64,000 bases of DNA from Bacteroidetes bacterium ADurb.Bin008 (GTDB taxonomy: Bacteria; Bacteroidota; Bacteroidia; Bacteroidales; Tenuifilaceae): the NCBI GenBank assembly GCA_002071445.1, contig MWFE01000061.1, positions 1-64,000 of the forward strand, given 5' to 3'. Of the stretch, positions 33,884 to 41,671 are shown piece by piece. Each line of letters opens with the position of its first letter. Position 1 is the first letter of the stretch. Both the position numbers and the translations under genes were made by a program. The notes beneath the pieces were generated by a model. It made no database searches. It had not been told where the DNA came from and was given only the letters and a program-made list of their open reading frames with translations.

Positions 33884-34468
33884 ATGAAAAAACTTGAACT
33901 GACAAAGATGATTATTGCAGCAGTTGTAATAGTTGGAGCTTTTACATTGGCTAGCTGCGGTGGAAAAAAGAAAGCAACTAAGAGCGTTTTGGGAACCGAA
34001 ATTGAACTTCCCTGCAACGATGTTGACTACCATTCCACCAAAACTCACTTCCGTGGAACCGGACAAGGCGAAAGTACAAACCAGTCCATGTCCAAGCAAA
34101 AAGCCAATACCGATGCAAACGCCAACCTTGCTGCCGGAATTAATCGTACCATTAAAACTGTATCGGATCGTTACAGGCAGGATATTACCGTTGGTGAAGC
34201 CAGCGAGTTTGCCGAGAAGTTTGAATCCATGACTCGCGAAGTGGTGAATCAGGAGTTGAACAATGTTGCCATTGTTTGTAGCAAGACTTTTATGAAGGAT
34301 GGCAAATACATTACTTATGTTGCCGTTGAGGTGGCAAAAGATGAGCTGTTGAACAACATTAGCAATAAGATCAGCAAGGACGACAGGCTGCGTTTGGACT
34401 ATGACAAGATGAAATTTGAAAACATCTTCAATCAGGAGATGGAAAAACTGGCCAACGAGCGCCCGTAG
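33884..34468 (+). CDS. LPP20-like lipoprotein
   Basis: The 194-aa product has a lipoprotein signal: KKLELTK, a hydrophobic run and LASCGG (Cys 25). The mature part has FRGTGQGESTNQSMSKQKAN followed by an Ala/Asn-rich helix, then YRQDITVGEASEF and IVCSKTFMKDGKYITYVAVE. This is the strand-helix-strand plan of LPP20-family lipoproteins. It is followed by a terminator, so the upstream genes may form one transcript ending here. Confidence 0.7.
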   Translation: MKKLELTKMIIAAVVIVGAFTLASCGGKKKATKSVLGTEIELPCNDVDYHSTKTHFRGTGQGESTNQSMSKQKANTDANANLAAGINRTIKTVSDRYRQDITVGEASEFAEKFESMTREVVNQELNNVAIVCSKTFMKDGKYITYVAVEVAKDELLNNISNKISKDDRLRLDYDKMKFENIFNQEMEKLANERP

Positions 34469-34487
34469 TTCTGCACTAAAGCACAAA

Positions 34488-34521
34488 CCGGCAACCCCCA
34501 GTGGGTTGCTGGTTGCTTTTT
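34488..34521 (+). terminator. Rho-independent terminator
   Basis: CCGGCAACCC (34488-34497) pairs with GGGTTGCTGG (34503-34512) around a 5-nt loop, followed by a short T-rich tail (TTGCTTTTT). It separates 33884-34468 from the last gene of the set. Confidence 0.75.
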
Positions 34522-34614
34522 CACATGGCATAACCGATAAGTTTTACATAAGTTTTACACAATATTCGGGTACCTTTTACCCATAACATGCTTCAATATT
34601 TTAAGTTATTAACG

Positions 34615-35898
34615 ATGAAAAGAATACTAGCAATACTGCTTTTGATACCTATAGCATGCCTTGCTCAAAAGCCAACAGAAACAAGCAGCAAGAAACAGCC
34701 AAGTTGGGTTAACGGACTCGAAAAGGATTATATAATAGCTGTGGGAACGGCTCCAAATATTCAGGATGCCCAGCAGAATGCTCTGAAAATGGTGAAAGAA
34801 AGGATTGTGAGCGCAGTGGCCGAAAATGTTAAAACTTCAACAGAGATGAAAGTACAGGAAACCACTGTCAATAACATTTCGTCGTACCTTGAAAATTTTG
34901 CCACCACCACAACCACCACTTCTGGGCCTGTTCCCTTTTTGCAAGGTATTTCGCTATCCAACGTGGAGGAGTTTTACTGGGAAAAGTTTGAAAACAAAGC
35001 GACCCGAACAGTACAGTACAATTATCACATTAAATATCCATTCTCCCAAGTCAAGCTATGGGATCTAGTAACCGAGTTTAAAAAACGCGACAAGGAGATG
35101 ACTCAACAGCTGGATGATATACTGGAAATGGTTGATAAGGTTAAAAGCGTTGAAGAAATTGAAAAGAATATCGGCGATTTAGTCATTCTGGCGAAATATT
35201 TCATGGACGGCCGCAAGGATAAGGCTAATCTTGGAATTTCGCGCTATCGCAATCTATACAAAGGTATCGAACTTGTGGAATTGGAAAGTGGCCTTGGAGA
35301 GTTGAAATATGCGTTGCGCCTTGGGAGCAATTATATTGAAACAAGCCGCAAACCACAGATTAAATCAGATTGTGCAAGAATTACCAGCACCGTTAACAAT
35401 AAGGATTATACAGTGATTAAGTACGATTACTTTAACTGTTATGAAGATCCCGAGAATCACATACTTGTTTCATATAGGTTTGGTAATGAGAATGTTCAAA
35501 AACCATTCTACTTTGATATTACAGCCGATAAGGCAGCTATCTTTGTTAATGAACCTTTTCACTTTGTGGCAAACTCGAAGAGTGAGAGTACTGTGGAGAA
35601 TGCTACGCTCGATATAACCCTAATATCGAAGTACCAGGCACCGTTTACCATCAACAAGGTAGTGCTTGAATGGCCGGGTCAGCCACCCATAATTATTGAC
35701 AACATCGACAGGAGTTACGCAGGGAAAGGGAACCATTCCTTAATTCTCAATATAGATCAGCCAATTAGCATTGAACAAACCACAACAGCAGGTAAACGTA
35801 TTTCTATGCTCTCAGGGTATATACATTTTACTTCCGATGCCAAAGGGGAGAAGAAAACCTATCGAATATATAACCATAATTACACAACCAATTGGTAA
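34615..35898 (+). CDS. Exported LPP20-domain protein
   Basis: The 427-aa product (from the ATG at 34615) has a signal peptide ending CLAQ at about 18. Residues about 28-150 form an LPP20-like domain: PSWVNGLEKDYIIAVGTAPN, then AQQNALKMVKERIVSAVAEN, then VQYNYHIKYPFSQVKLW. A helical middle (about 160-235) follows, and the last 190 residues look like beta-sandwich. A TTG-less longer start at 34588 (ATG) is also possible but gives a poor signal peptide. It follows a terminator and ends at another, so it may have its own promoter. Confidence 0.7.
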   Translation: MKRILAILLLIPIACLAQKPTETSSKKQPSWVNGLEKDYIIAVGTAPNIQDAQQNALKMVKERIVSAVAENVKTSTEMKVQETTVNNISSYLENFATTTTTTSGPVPFLQGISLSNVEEFYWEKFENKATRTVQYNYHIKYPFSQVKLWDLVTEFKKRDKEMTQQLDDILEMVDKVKSVEEIEKNIGDLVILAKYFMDGRKDKANLGISRYRNLYKGIELVELESGLGELKYALRLGSNYIETSRKPQIKSDCARITSTVNNKDYTVIKYDYFNCYEDPENHILVSYRFGNENVQKPFYFDITADKAAIFVNEPFHFVANSKSESTVENATLDITLISKYQAPFTINKVVLEWPGQPPIIIDNIDRSYAGKGNHSLILNIDQPISIEQTTTAGKRISMLSGYIHFTSDAKGEKKTYRIYNHNYTTNW

Positions 35899-35930
35899 TA
35901 AAAAAACCGGCTCTTAAGCCGGTTTTTTTA
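35899..35930. terminator. Bidirectional Rho-independent terminator
   Basis: AAAAAACCGGCT-CTTA-AGCCGGTTTTTT forms a strong hairpin with A- and T-runs on either side. It overlaps the stop of the minus-strand SiaC gene and can end both converging transcripts. Confidence 0.85.
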
Positions 35931-36308
35931 TTCTTTATAGCATTCCAAGTGGAATGGAATTTTAATACTTTCCGATAAATCTTTGCCTGCATCCCGCATA
36001 TCAATATCATCCTCCGGATACTTCCAGATTACTTTGACCGCACTCTGTTTCAAATGAATCGCCTCAAATTTTTTTAAAATTTGGAAGAAAAATTTTGAAC
36101 TCGGAGTATTGTAATATGTCATTTTAAAAGTGATGGACGATTCTAAAAGAGGGGATTGAATATAGTTATCAACCCAGTCCATAATAGGCTCAAAAAAACC
36201 TTTAGCATCTTCAGGCAAGGAGTTACCGGAGAATTTCAGAATCCCCTTGTTCATGTCAAGGAGAATTTCCGGAAATTGATTGGTCCCTTTTATTGATAAA
36301 ACTTCCAT
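35928..36308 (-). CDS. SiaC family regulatory phosphoprotein (DUF1987)
   Basis: The 126-aa protein matches the DUF1987/SiaC family. In Pseudomonas, SiaC is phosphorylated on a Thr by SiaB, dephosphorylated by SiaA, and in its unphosphorylated form activates the diguanylate cyclase SiaD. Here the family opening (IKGTNQFPEILLD), the ILKFSGNSLPEDAKGFFEPI block and the MTYYNTPSSKFFFQIL segment with the candidate phospho-Thr are all present. No SiaA, SiaB or SiaD gene lies nearby, so its partners must be elsewhere or differ. It stands alone between convergent and divergent neighbours. Confidence 0.85.
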   Translation of the reverse strand: MEVLSIKGTNQFPEILLDMNKGILKFSGNSLPEDAKGFFEPIMDWVDNYIQSPLLESSITFKMTYYNTPSSKFFFQILKKFEAIHLKQSAVKVIWKYPEDDIDMRDAGKDLSESIKIPFHLECYKE

Positions 36309-36660
36309 ATCGCACCTATTAAAAGTTAATTTTCAAAGTATAAAAATAAAAAAAAATAATTAAAAACAGATCTTAATTCCATGTTTTTATCTTTATTTTA
36401 ATTCGGAATCATTTATTGCAAATAAAATGTTCGTTTGAACCATTGGATTAGTCTCGTTTATAGGTTCGAAATATGCCAACAAGAATTTTTGTAAAAAGTT
36501 CAATTTTTTAAAAAAAACCGTCTATAGGTATAAATACTTACTAGTCGATGAGTATTATTTCTATTAAAAGGGAGCCAAACGCTCCTTTTTTTCAGTATTA
36601 ACTGTTAGAATTATTGTAACCTCTCAAAATAAATTTGTTATGTAAAAAATACCTATCGGC
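36309..36660. other. Leader of the Hdr-like operon with attenuator-like hairpin and promoter
   Basis: No gene is visible in these 352 nt. A compact hairpin, GGAGC-CAAAC-GCTCC followed by seven Ts, lies at 36571-36592. It is preceded by a second possible stem around ATAAATACT/AGTATTAT (36530-36557). TAAATTTG at 36630-36637 fits the -7 consensus 24 nt before the ATG at 36661. The hairpin could end a short upstream RNA before this promoter. Confidence 0.45.
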
Positions 36661-37368
36661 ATGGCAGAATTATTAGACATGATATCTGCTGATATTCGCT
36701 ATATTGATGGATTGAAGGCATGTATGAATTGTGGCGTTTGTACCGCAATATGCCCAGCAGCAGAGTTTTACAATTATGATCCCAGGGATGTTTGTAATAC
36801 CCTGATGTCCAAGGATGAGGTTGCCATCGCAGAATTGCTTAAAACCGATAAGATATGGCATTGTGGTCAATGCCTGTCGTGTAAAACCCGTTGCCCCAGA
36901 GGCAATGTTCCGGGTTTGTTAATATCACTACTTCGCGAAGTGTCCATTCGGATGGGGTATTTTACCGAAAGTGAAGAAGGGCGAAGGCAATATGCCATTA
37001 AGAAGACTCTTGGCGAACACATAGTCGATTCCGGTTACTGCGTACATGTGATGCACGTTAAACCCCATCTTCACCCCGAACAGGGACCTGTTTGGGAGTG
37101 GTATTTTAAAAATTCCGAAGAAGTGGCCGATCGGCAGGGGGGGAATTATAATAAAGAGGGCTCCGGTGCGCTTCGGAAAATATCGGAAGAAAGTTTGAAA
37201 GATTTGAGAAAAATATTTGAGGTTACCGGAGGGAAAGATTTTTTCGAACAGATAGACAGGCAGTCGAAGAAAAAAGCTTCCGAATTAAAGAAGAATATCA
37301 CTGACAACGTGGACGACAACGAGTACTTCTACCATGTTTACAGAGAGAAGAACGAAACCCAGGAATAA
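36661..37368 (+). CDS. hdrC: HdrC-like [4Fe-4S] subunit
   Basis: HdrC carries two [4Fe-4S] clusters that pass electrons between HdrA and HdrB. The 235-aa product shows CMNCGVCTAICP (residues 21-32) and CGQCLSCKTRCP (about 69-80), each CxxCxxCxxxCP. The C-terminal 100 residues are charged and helical, longer than in methanogen HdrC. It overlaps the next gene by one base (TAATG). In organisms that are not methanogens such modules feed electrons to or from thiols, quinones or flavin bifurcating units. The partner here is not known. Confidence 0.88.
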   Translation: MAELLDMISADIRYIDGLKACMNCGVCTAICPAAEFYNYDPRDVCNTLMSKDEVAIAELLKTDKIWHCGQCLSCKTRCPRGNVPGLLISLLREVSIRMGYFTESEEGRRQYAIKKTLGEHIVDSGYCVHVMHVKPHLHPEQGPVWEWYFKNSEEVADRQGGNYNKEGSGALRKISEESLKDLRKIFEVTGGKDFFEQIDRQSKKKASELKKNITDNVDDNEYFYHVYREKNETQE

Positions 37369-38435
37369 TGAAAAAACAGTATTGGACAGAATACGAGAGC
37401 AAGGTTGCCGACGACCATTACTACTACGAGAGGAGTTGCATTCGCCAATCGTTTTTTACCGGCTCCGAGGAGGTTTTTATAAACATAGTCAGGGATCTGC
37501 TGGGTAAAGATATTGCAGACGACATGAACCTGCATACATGTTCGGGTATTGGTTACTATTCGGGCGTGGTACCACTCGATACCACAATGACGGTAGTTGC
37601 GCGTCTGTTTGCATTGATGACTGAAGCAGGTTACAAAAACTTTGTGCCTTCGTGCATCACATCCTTCGGTTTGGTTAACGAGGTGGTTGATATGTGGCAT
37701 CACTTCCCCGAAAAACTTGAGCAGATTAGGGGTTACCTGAAAGAGGCCAATGGGAAAGAGTTTGATGTGCCGGAAAATATTGCTCACCCTTGTGATATCA
37801 TCTACAAATATCGCAAGGAATTGAAAGAGAAGATGAAATACAGCCTTACCAACGTGCATACCGGCAAACCACTTAAAGTGGTGGAGCATATTGGTTGCCA
37901 TTATGCCAAAATATTCCCGCGGCAGGTGAAGGGAGGTGCCGAATTCCCCCAGGTGCTGGTAGGCATGATACAGGAATGGGGAGGAGAGGTGGTGGACTAT
38001 CCCGAAAGGAGGCATTGCTGCGGTTTTGGATTCAGCCAGTATATGGTTTTGGCCAACAGGGGTTACTCGGCTGCCAATTCCAAAAAGAAGTTGGAATCGA
38101 TGCAGCCGTTCAAACCCGACTTTATTTTAGCCAATTGCCCCGGTTGTACCATGTTCATGGATAGGTGGCAATATACCATTGCCGAAACCGAGGGTATTAC
38201 CTACGGCGAGAACGGCATGGGTATCCCGGTGTTGACCTATGAGGAGTTAGCGGCAATATTGCTGGGATATAACCCGTGGGATGTAGGATTGCAGACACAT
38301 CAGGTGCAAGTTGAGCCGTTGCTTGATAAGATGGGCATTAAGTACGATCCAAAGGATAAGTATGTTGGTAAGTCGGGAGCGTTTCTTGGTGAGCCTGAAA
38401 AACCCACCCACCTGAAAGTAAAGGCTTATGAATAA
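37368..38435 (+). CDS. hdrB: HdrB-like CCG-domain subunit
   Basis: HdrB holds the active site of heterodisulfide reductase in its cysteine-rich CCG domains. In this 355-aa protein the C-terminal domain is intact: GCHYAK, then HCCGFGF, then NCPGCTMFM. The N-terminal domain is reduced, with C-S-G-I-G and VPSCITSF but no CCG pair. One non-cubane-type cluster is thus plausible and the second doubtful. Genes on both sides overlap it (one base with hdrC, 8 nt with the flavoprotein). Confidence 0.85.
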   Translation: MKKQYWTEYESKVADDHYYYERSCIRQSFFTGSEEVFINIVRDLLGKDIADDMNLHTCSGIGYYSGVVPLDTTMTVVARLFALMTEAGYKNFVPSCITSFGLVNEVVDMWHHFPEKLEQIRGYLKEANGKEFDVPENIAHPCDIIYKYRKELKEKMKYSLTNVHTGKPLKVVEHIGCHYAKIFPRQVKGGAEFPQVLVGMIQEWGGEVVDYPERRHCCGFGFSQYMVLANRGYSAANSKKKLESMQPFKPDFILANCPGCTMFMDRWQYTIAETEGITYGENGMGIPVLTYEELAAILLGYNPWDVGLQTHQVQVEPLLDKMGIKYDPKDKYVGKSGAFLGEPEKPTHLKVKAYE

Positions 38436-39456
38436 GGCAGATGTTGTAGTCATTGGCGGGGGCCCGGCAGGTATTGAGGCAGCATACAATCTGGCCCGTG
38501 ATAACCATAAGGTTGTCCTTGTTGAAAAAGAGAAAGAGATATTTGGCCATATGCAAACCGCCTACACTCTTTTTCCGAATTTTCAGGATGCTTCGGAAAT
38601 CAGAAGTTCCCTGTTGCAGAAAACAAAGCATGGCAATATCACCCTTTACAATAATTCGGAAGTAACACAGGTGTCAAGGGAGAACGACTTTTGGCGTGTG
38701 CAAACCATAAATGGATTGGATTTTATCGCCCCGGCGGTGTTGCTTGCCAGCGGATTCAAAACTTTCGATGCCAGGTACAAGGAGGAGTTGGGGTATGGAA
38801 TTTACAAGGGTGTTATCACTTCGGTGGAGTTTGAAGAGATGCTGAAAGTAGGAAAAATACAGACAGCCAACGGCGAAAAACCACGCCGCATTGCCTTTCT
38901 GAACTGTGTAGGTTCGCGCGATGAAAAAGTAGGAAATCACTACTGTTCAAGAGTTTGTTGTATAAATGCCGTGAAACTATCCATTGAGGCAAAAAAACAG
39001 CTTCCTGAGGTTGAGGCCTACTGCTTCTACATGGATATCCGCATGTCGGGGCAATTTTATGAGGAGCTTTACCGCAAATCGCAGGAGGATTTCGACGTGA
39101 ACTATATAAGAGGCCGAATTTCAGAGGTTGCTCCTACCATCGACAACCGTTTGCAGGTTAAATGCGAAGACACCCTTAGCCAAACTCCATTGAAAATGAC
39201 GGTGGACCTTTTGGTGCTGATGATAGGTATTGAAGCCTCTGAGGGCACTGCACGGATTGGTGAACAGGTAGGTGTGAATGGTGAATACAACTTTTCAAAA
39301 AGCATAAGCCTGCATACAGCTGATAATAAAACAAAGCATCAGGGTTTCTTTTTGGCAGGGACTTGTAAAAGGCCGCTGACCGTTCCCGAAACCATGGCCG
39401 ATGCACGCGCTGCGGCTTTAGAGATAGATCTGTACCTAAAGAGCTTGTCGCAATGA
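38428..39456 (+). CDS. hdrA: HdrA-like FAD flavoprotein
   Basis: HdrA-type proteins bind FAD and split or collect electrons for the HdrBC module. The 342-aa product opens with the dinucleotide-binding motif VVVIGGGPAGIEAAYNLA and has the HdrA block AFLNCVGSRDEK followed by YCSRVCCINAVK, whose Cys residues are typical of HdrA. A final GFFLAGTCKRPLTVPETMADA segment closes the FAD site. It is the short form, without the extra ferredoxin domains of methanogen HdrA. The following gene starts inside its stop (ATGA-type overlap). Confidence 0.88.
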   Translation: MNKADVVVIGGGPAGIEAAYNLARDNHKVVLVEKEKEIFGHMQTAYTLFPNFQDASEIRSSLLQKTKHGNITLYNNSEVTQVSRENDFWRVQTINGLDFIAPAVLLASGFKTFDARYKEELGYGIYKGVITSVEFEEMLKVGKIQTANGEKPRRIAFLNCVGSRDEKVGNHYCSRVCCINAVKLSIEAKKQLPEVEAYCFYMDIRMSGQFYEELYRKSQEDFDVNYIRGRISEVAPTIDNRLQVKCEDTLSQTPLKMTVDLLVLMIGIEASEGTARIGEQVGVNGEYNFSKSISLHTADNKTKHQGFFLAGTCKRPLTVPETMADARAAALEIDLYLKSLSQ

Positions 39457-39800
39457 AGGATTTAGGATTTTCGATATCGCAATCGCGTACCATTGATTTG
39501 GATAAATCCGACCTCTCGGCGTATCGAAGGGTGGTGGAGAAAGTTCCATCGGCAAAACTATGCCTAATGTGCGGAGCTTGCACCGCAACCTGCACGGCGC
39601 GGAATCATACCGATTTCAACTTCCGGAAGGTGCACCTGCTCTTTCGTCGCGGACAATTTGAAGGGTTGGCAGAGGAACTGGATAAATGTATGCTTTGCGG
39701 TAAATGCAGGCTTGTCTGCAACAGGGGGGTTAATACCCGTGCGATTATTTATAACATGAGGATTATACTGGAAAATCTTAACTATAAAAGCATAAAATGA
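39453..39800 (+). CDS. Ferredoxin-like HdrC-type subunit, second copy
   Basis: The 115-aa product has two cluster motifs, CLMCGACTATCT (about 37-48) and CMLCGKCRLVCN (about 79-90). The usual Pro after the last Cys is missing in both (Thr and Asn instead). It resembles a trimmed HdrC. It overlaps its neighbours by 4 nt at each end, so it is part of the same complex, probably linking the flavoprotein to the membrane subunit. Confidence 0.85.
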   Translation: MKDLGFSISQSRTIDLDKSDLSAYRRVVEKVPSAKLCLMCGACTATCTARNHTDFNFRKVHLLFRRGQFEGLAEELDKCMLCGKCRLVCNRGVNTRAIIYNMRIILENLNYKSIK

Positions 39801-41614
39801 TGAACTATCATCCATTTGTCATCCCGTTTACCGTCGGGGCCCTGTTCCTTTTCGGAGTGGTGTTCTACAAGTTTTACGCTTGGATTGCCGCTTTGGACAG
39901 GAAACAGAAATTTATGGTTAAGCAGAACATTTTTAGCTTTAAAACCATTCGTGCCATCGGAGAGATTTTCAGAGAGGCCCTGGTTCACCATAATATATAC
40001 AAGAAGAACCCTGTTCTTGGCTATATGCACATGAGTCTGGCATTCGGATGGTTTTTGCTTATCGTTGTTGGAAAAATAAAGGCTTCATTGTATGCGGGAA
40101 CCTTTTTTGAGCCCCCTTGGCTGGGCATTTTCTTCAACTTCTTTGCTGTTGATGGTCATGCCTTCTCGTATGGTGAAATGCTCACTTTTACCATGGATTT
40201 CTTGCTCCTCATCATACTCTCTGGCCTTGCATTGGCCATTATCAAACGGGTTAAATCGTCATTGCTGGGGATGCGGAAAACTACAAAACATAGCCGATTC
40301 GACAGAATCGCCCTATCATCGCTTTGGTTTATCTTTCCGCTAAGGCTTATGGCCGAGTCCACTACAGCATCGTTACATGGTAATGGCGGGTTTTTAACCA
40401 ATTCGGTAGGTCATTTAATCCCTTCGGCCATTGCCCCATACGCTGAGCTGCCGTTATGGTGGGCTTACTCCATTTCGCTTTTCGTCTTTTTTGTGGCTTT
40501 GCCCTATTCAAGGTATATGCATATCCCTACGGAAGTGGTTTTAATACTCCTTCGGAATTGGGGAGCAGATACAGGCGAGCAGCTATCGGGGTACACCGAT
40601 ATCCAGTTGAACTCATGCTCAAGGTGTGGAATTTGTATAGATGCCTGCCAGCTGAATTTTGCTGCCGGTATCAGCGATGTCCAATCGGTCTATTTCGTTC
40701 GCGATGCACGGTATAAAACCTTAAGCGATGAGGTTGTTAATAACTGTTTGATGTGCGGCAGATGTTCAAATGAGTGCCCGGTTGGCCTCGAGCTTACGTT
40801 AGTAAGGCAGCAGTTCAGAAATAAACAGGAGATTCCCGGGAAATTCTACTATGAGTACACCGAACCCGTTGAAAGCAAAGCAGGTGTTGATGTAATTTAC
40901 TATGCAGGGTGCATGACTCACCTAACGCCAAGTATAATCATCTCGATGAAAAAAATATTTGAGGCGGCTGGCGTGAACTACTGGTTTATGGATGAGGACA
41001 AGGGGGTTTGCTGCGGACGACCGCTCAGGCAGCAGGGTTTCATTCAGCAATCGAAAAATCTTGTTATCAAAAATTCGAGGATAATCAACTCAGCCAGGGC
41101 AAAGTTGCTGGTAACTTCTTGCCCCATTTGCTATAAATCGTTCAGGGAGGAGTACAACCTTAACCTACCGGTAATGCACCACACCGAATATATTGAGGGG
41201 CTGTTAGCCGACGGACGGATTACTTTGAACGCTTCGAATGTTACCGTGGTTTACCACGATCCTTGTGAATTGGGAAGAGGAGCGAATATCTACGAACAAC
41301 CCCGAAACATCCTGAGAAATTTCTCCCTCATTGAATCAGACTATGAAAAAGAGAATAGTCTTTGCTGCGGCGGGAGCCTATCCGATGCCATACTCGACCT
41401 GAGGTTGCAACTGAAGATTCGGGATCATGCTCTTGGTGAACTTACAAAAGATAAGCCCGAAGTGTTGGTTACGGCCTGCCCCCTGTGTAAAAAATCGTTT
41501 GTGCATGGCAATAAGGCCCGGGTGATGGACATAGCCGAAATAGTTGCCGGAAATCTCAAGGTAATTGCCAGGAAAAAGCAGTCGGTCAGGAAAGAAGAAC
41601 TTCAACTTGTTTGA
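39797..41614 (+). CDS. Membrane-bound HdrD/HdrE-like iron-sulfur protein
   Basis: The 605-aa protein has an N-terminal membrane domain (hydrophobic helices near 8-28, 75-97, 125-150, 178-200 and 218-242) that resembles the NarI/HdrE quinone- and haem-binding unit. Two [4Fe-4S] motifs follow (CSRCGICIDACQ and CLMCGRCSNECP). Two complete CCG domains come last (YYAGCMTH, GVCCGRPL, TSCPICY; then HDPCELGRG, SLCCGG, TACPLCKK). It is in effect an HdrD fused to an HdrE-like part and would connect the soluble Hdr subunits to the menaquinone pool. Confidence 0.87.
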   Translation: MMNYHPFVIPFTVGALFLFGVVFYKFYAWIAALDRKQKFMVKQNIFSFKTIRAIGEIFREALVHHNIYKKNPVLGYMHMSLAFGWFLLIVVGKIKASLYAGTFFEPPWLGIFFNFFAVDGHAFSYGEMLTFTMDFLLLIILSGLALAIIKRVKSSLLGMRKTTKHSRFDRIALSSLWFIFPLRLMAESTTASLHGNGGFLTNSVGHLIPSAIAPYAELPLWWAYSISLFVFFVALPYSRYMHIPTEVVLILLRNWGADTGEQLSGYTDIQLNSCSRCGICIDACQLNFAAGISDVQSVYFVRDARYKTLSDEVVNNCLMCGRCSNECPVGLELTLVRQQFRNKQEIPGKFYYEYTEPVESKAGVDVIYYAGCMTHLTPSIIISMKKIFEAAGVNYWFMDEDKGVCCGRPLRQQGFIQQSKNLVIKNSRIINSARAKLLVTSCPICYKSFREEYNLNLPVMHHTEYIEGLLADGRITLNASNVTVVYHDPCELGRGANIYEQPRNILRNFSLIESDYEKENSLCCGGSLSDAILDLRLQLKIRDHALGELTKDKPEVLVTACPLCKKSFVHGNKARVMDIAEIVAGNLKVIARKKQSVRKEELQLV

Positions 41615-41671
41615 TTTTAATATACCGCCATTCAACTCATTTAATAACAACTAATCATTTGCTCTAAGGAA

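Noticed and set aside
36661..41614. Hdr genes as evidence for a methanogen
   Set aside because: The surrounding genes (dcw cluster, QueG, bacterial LeuRS, TAnnTTTG-type promoters) are bacterial. Hdr-like modules are common in anaerobic bacteria.
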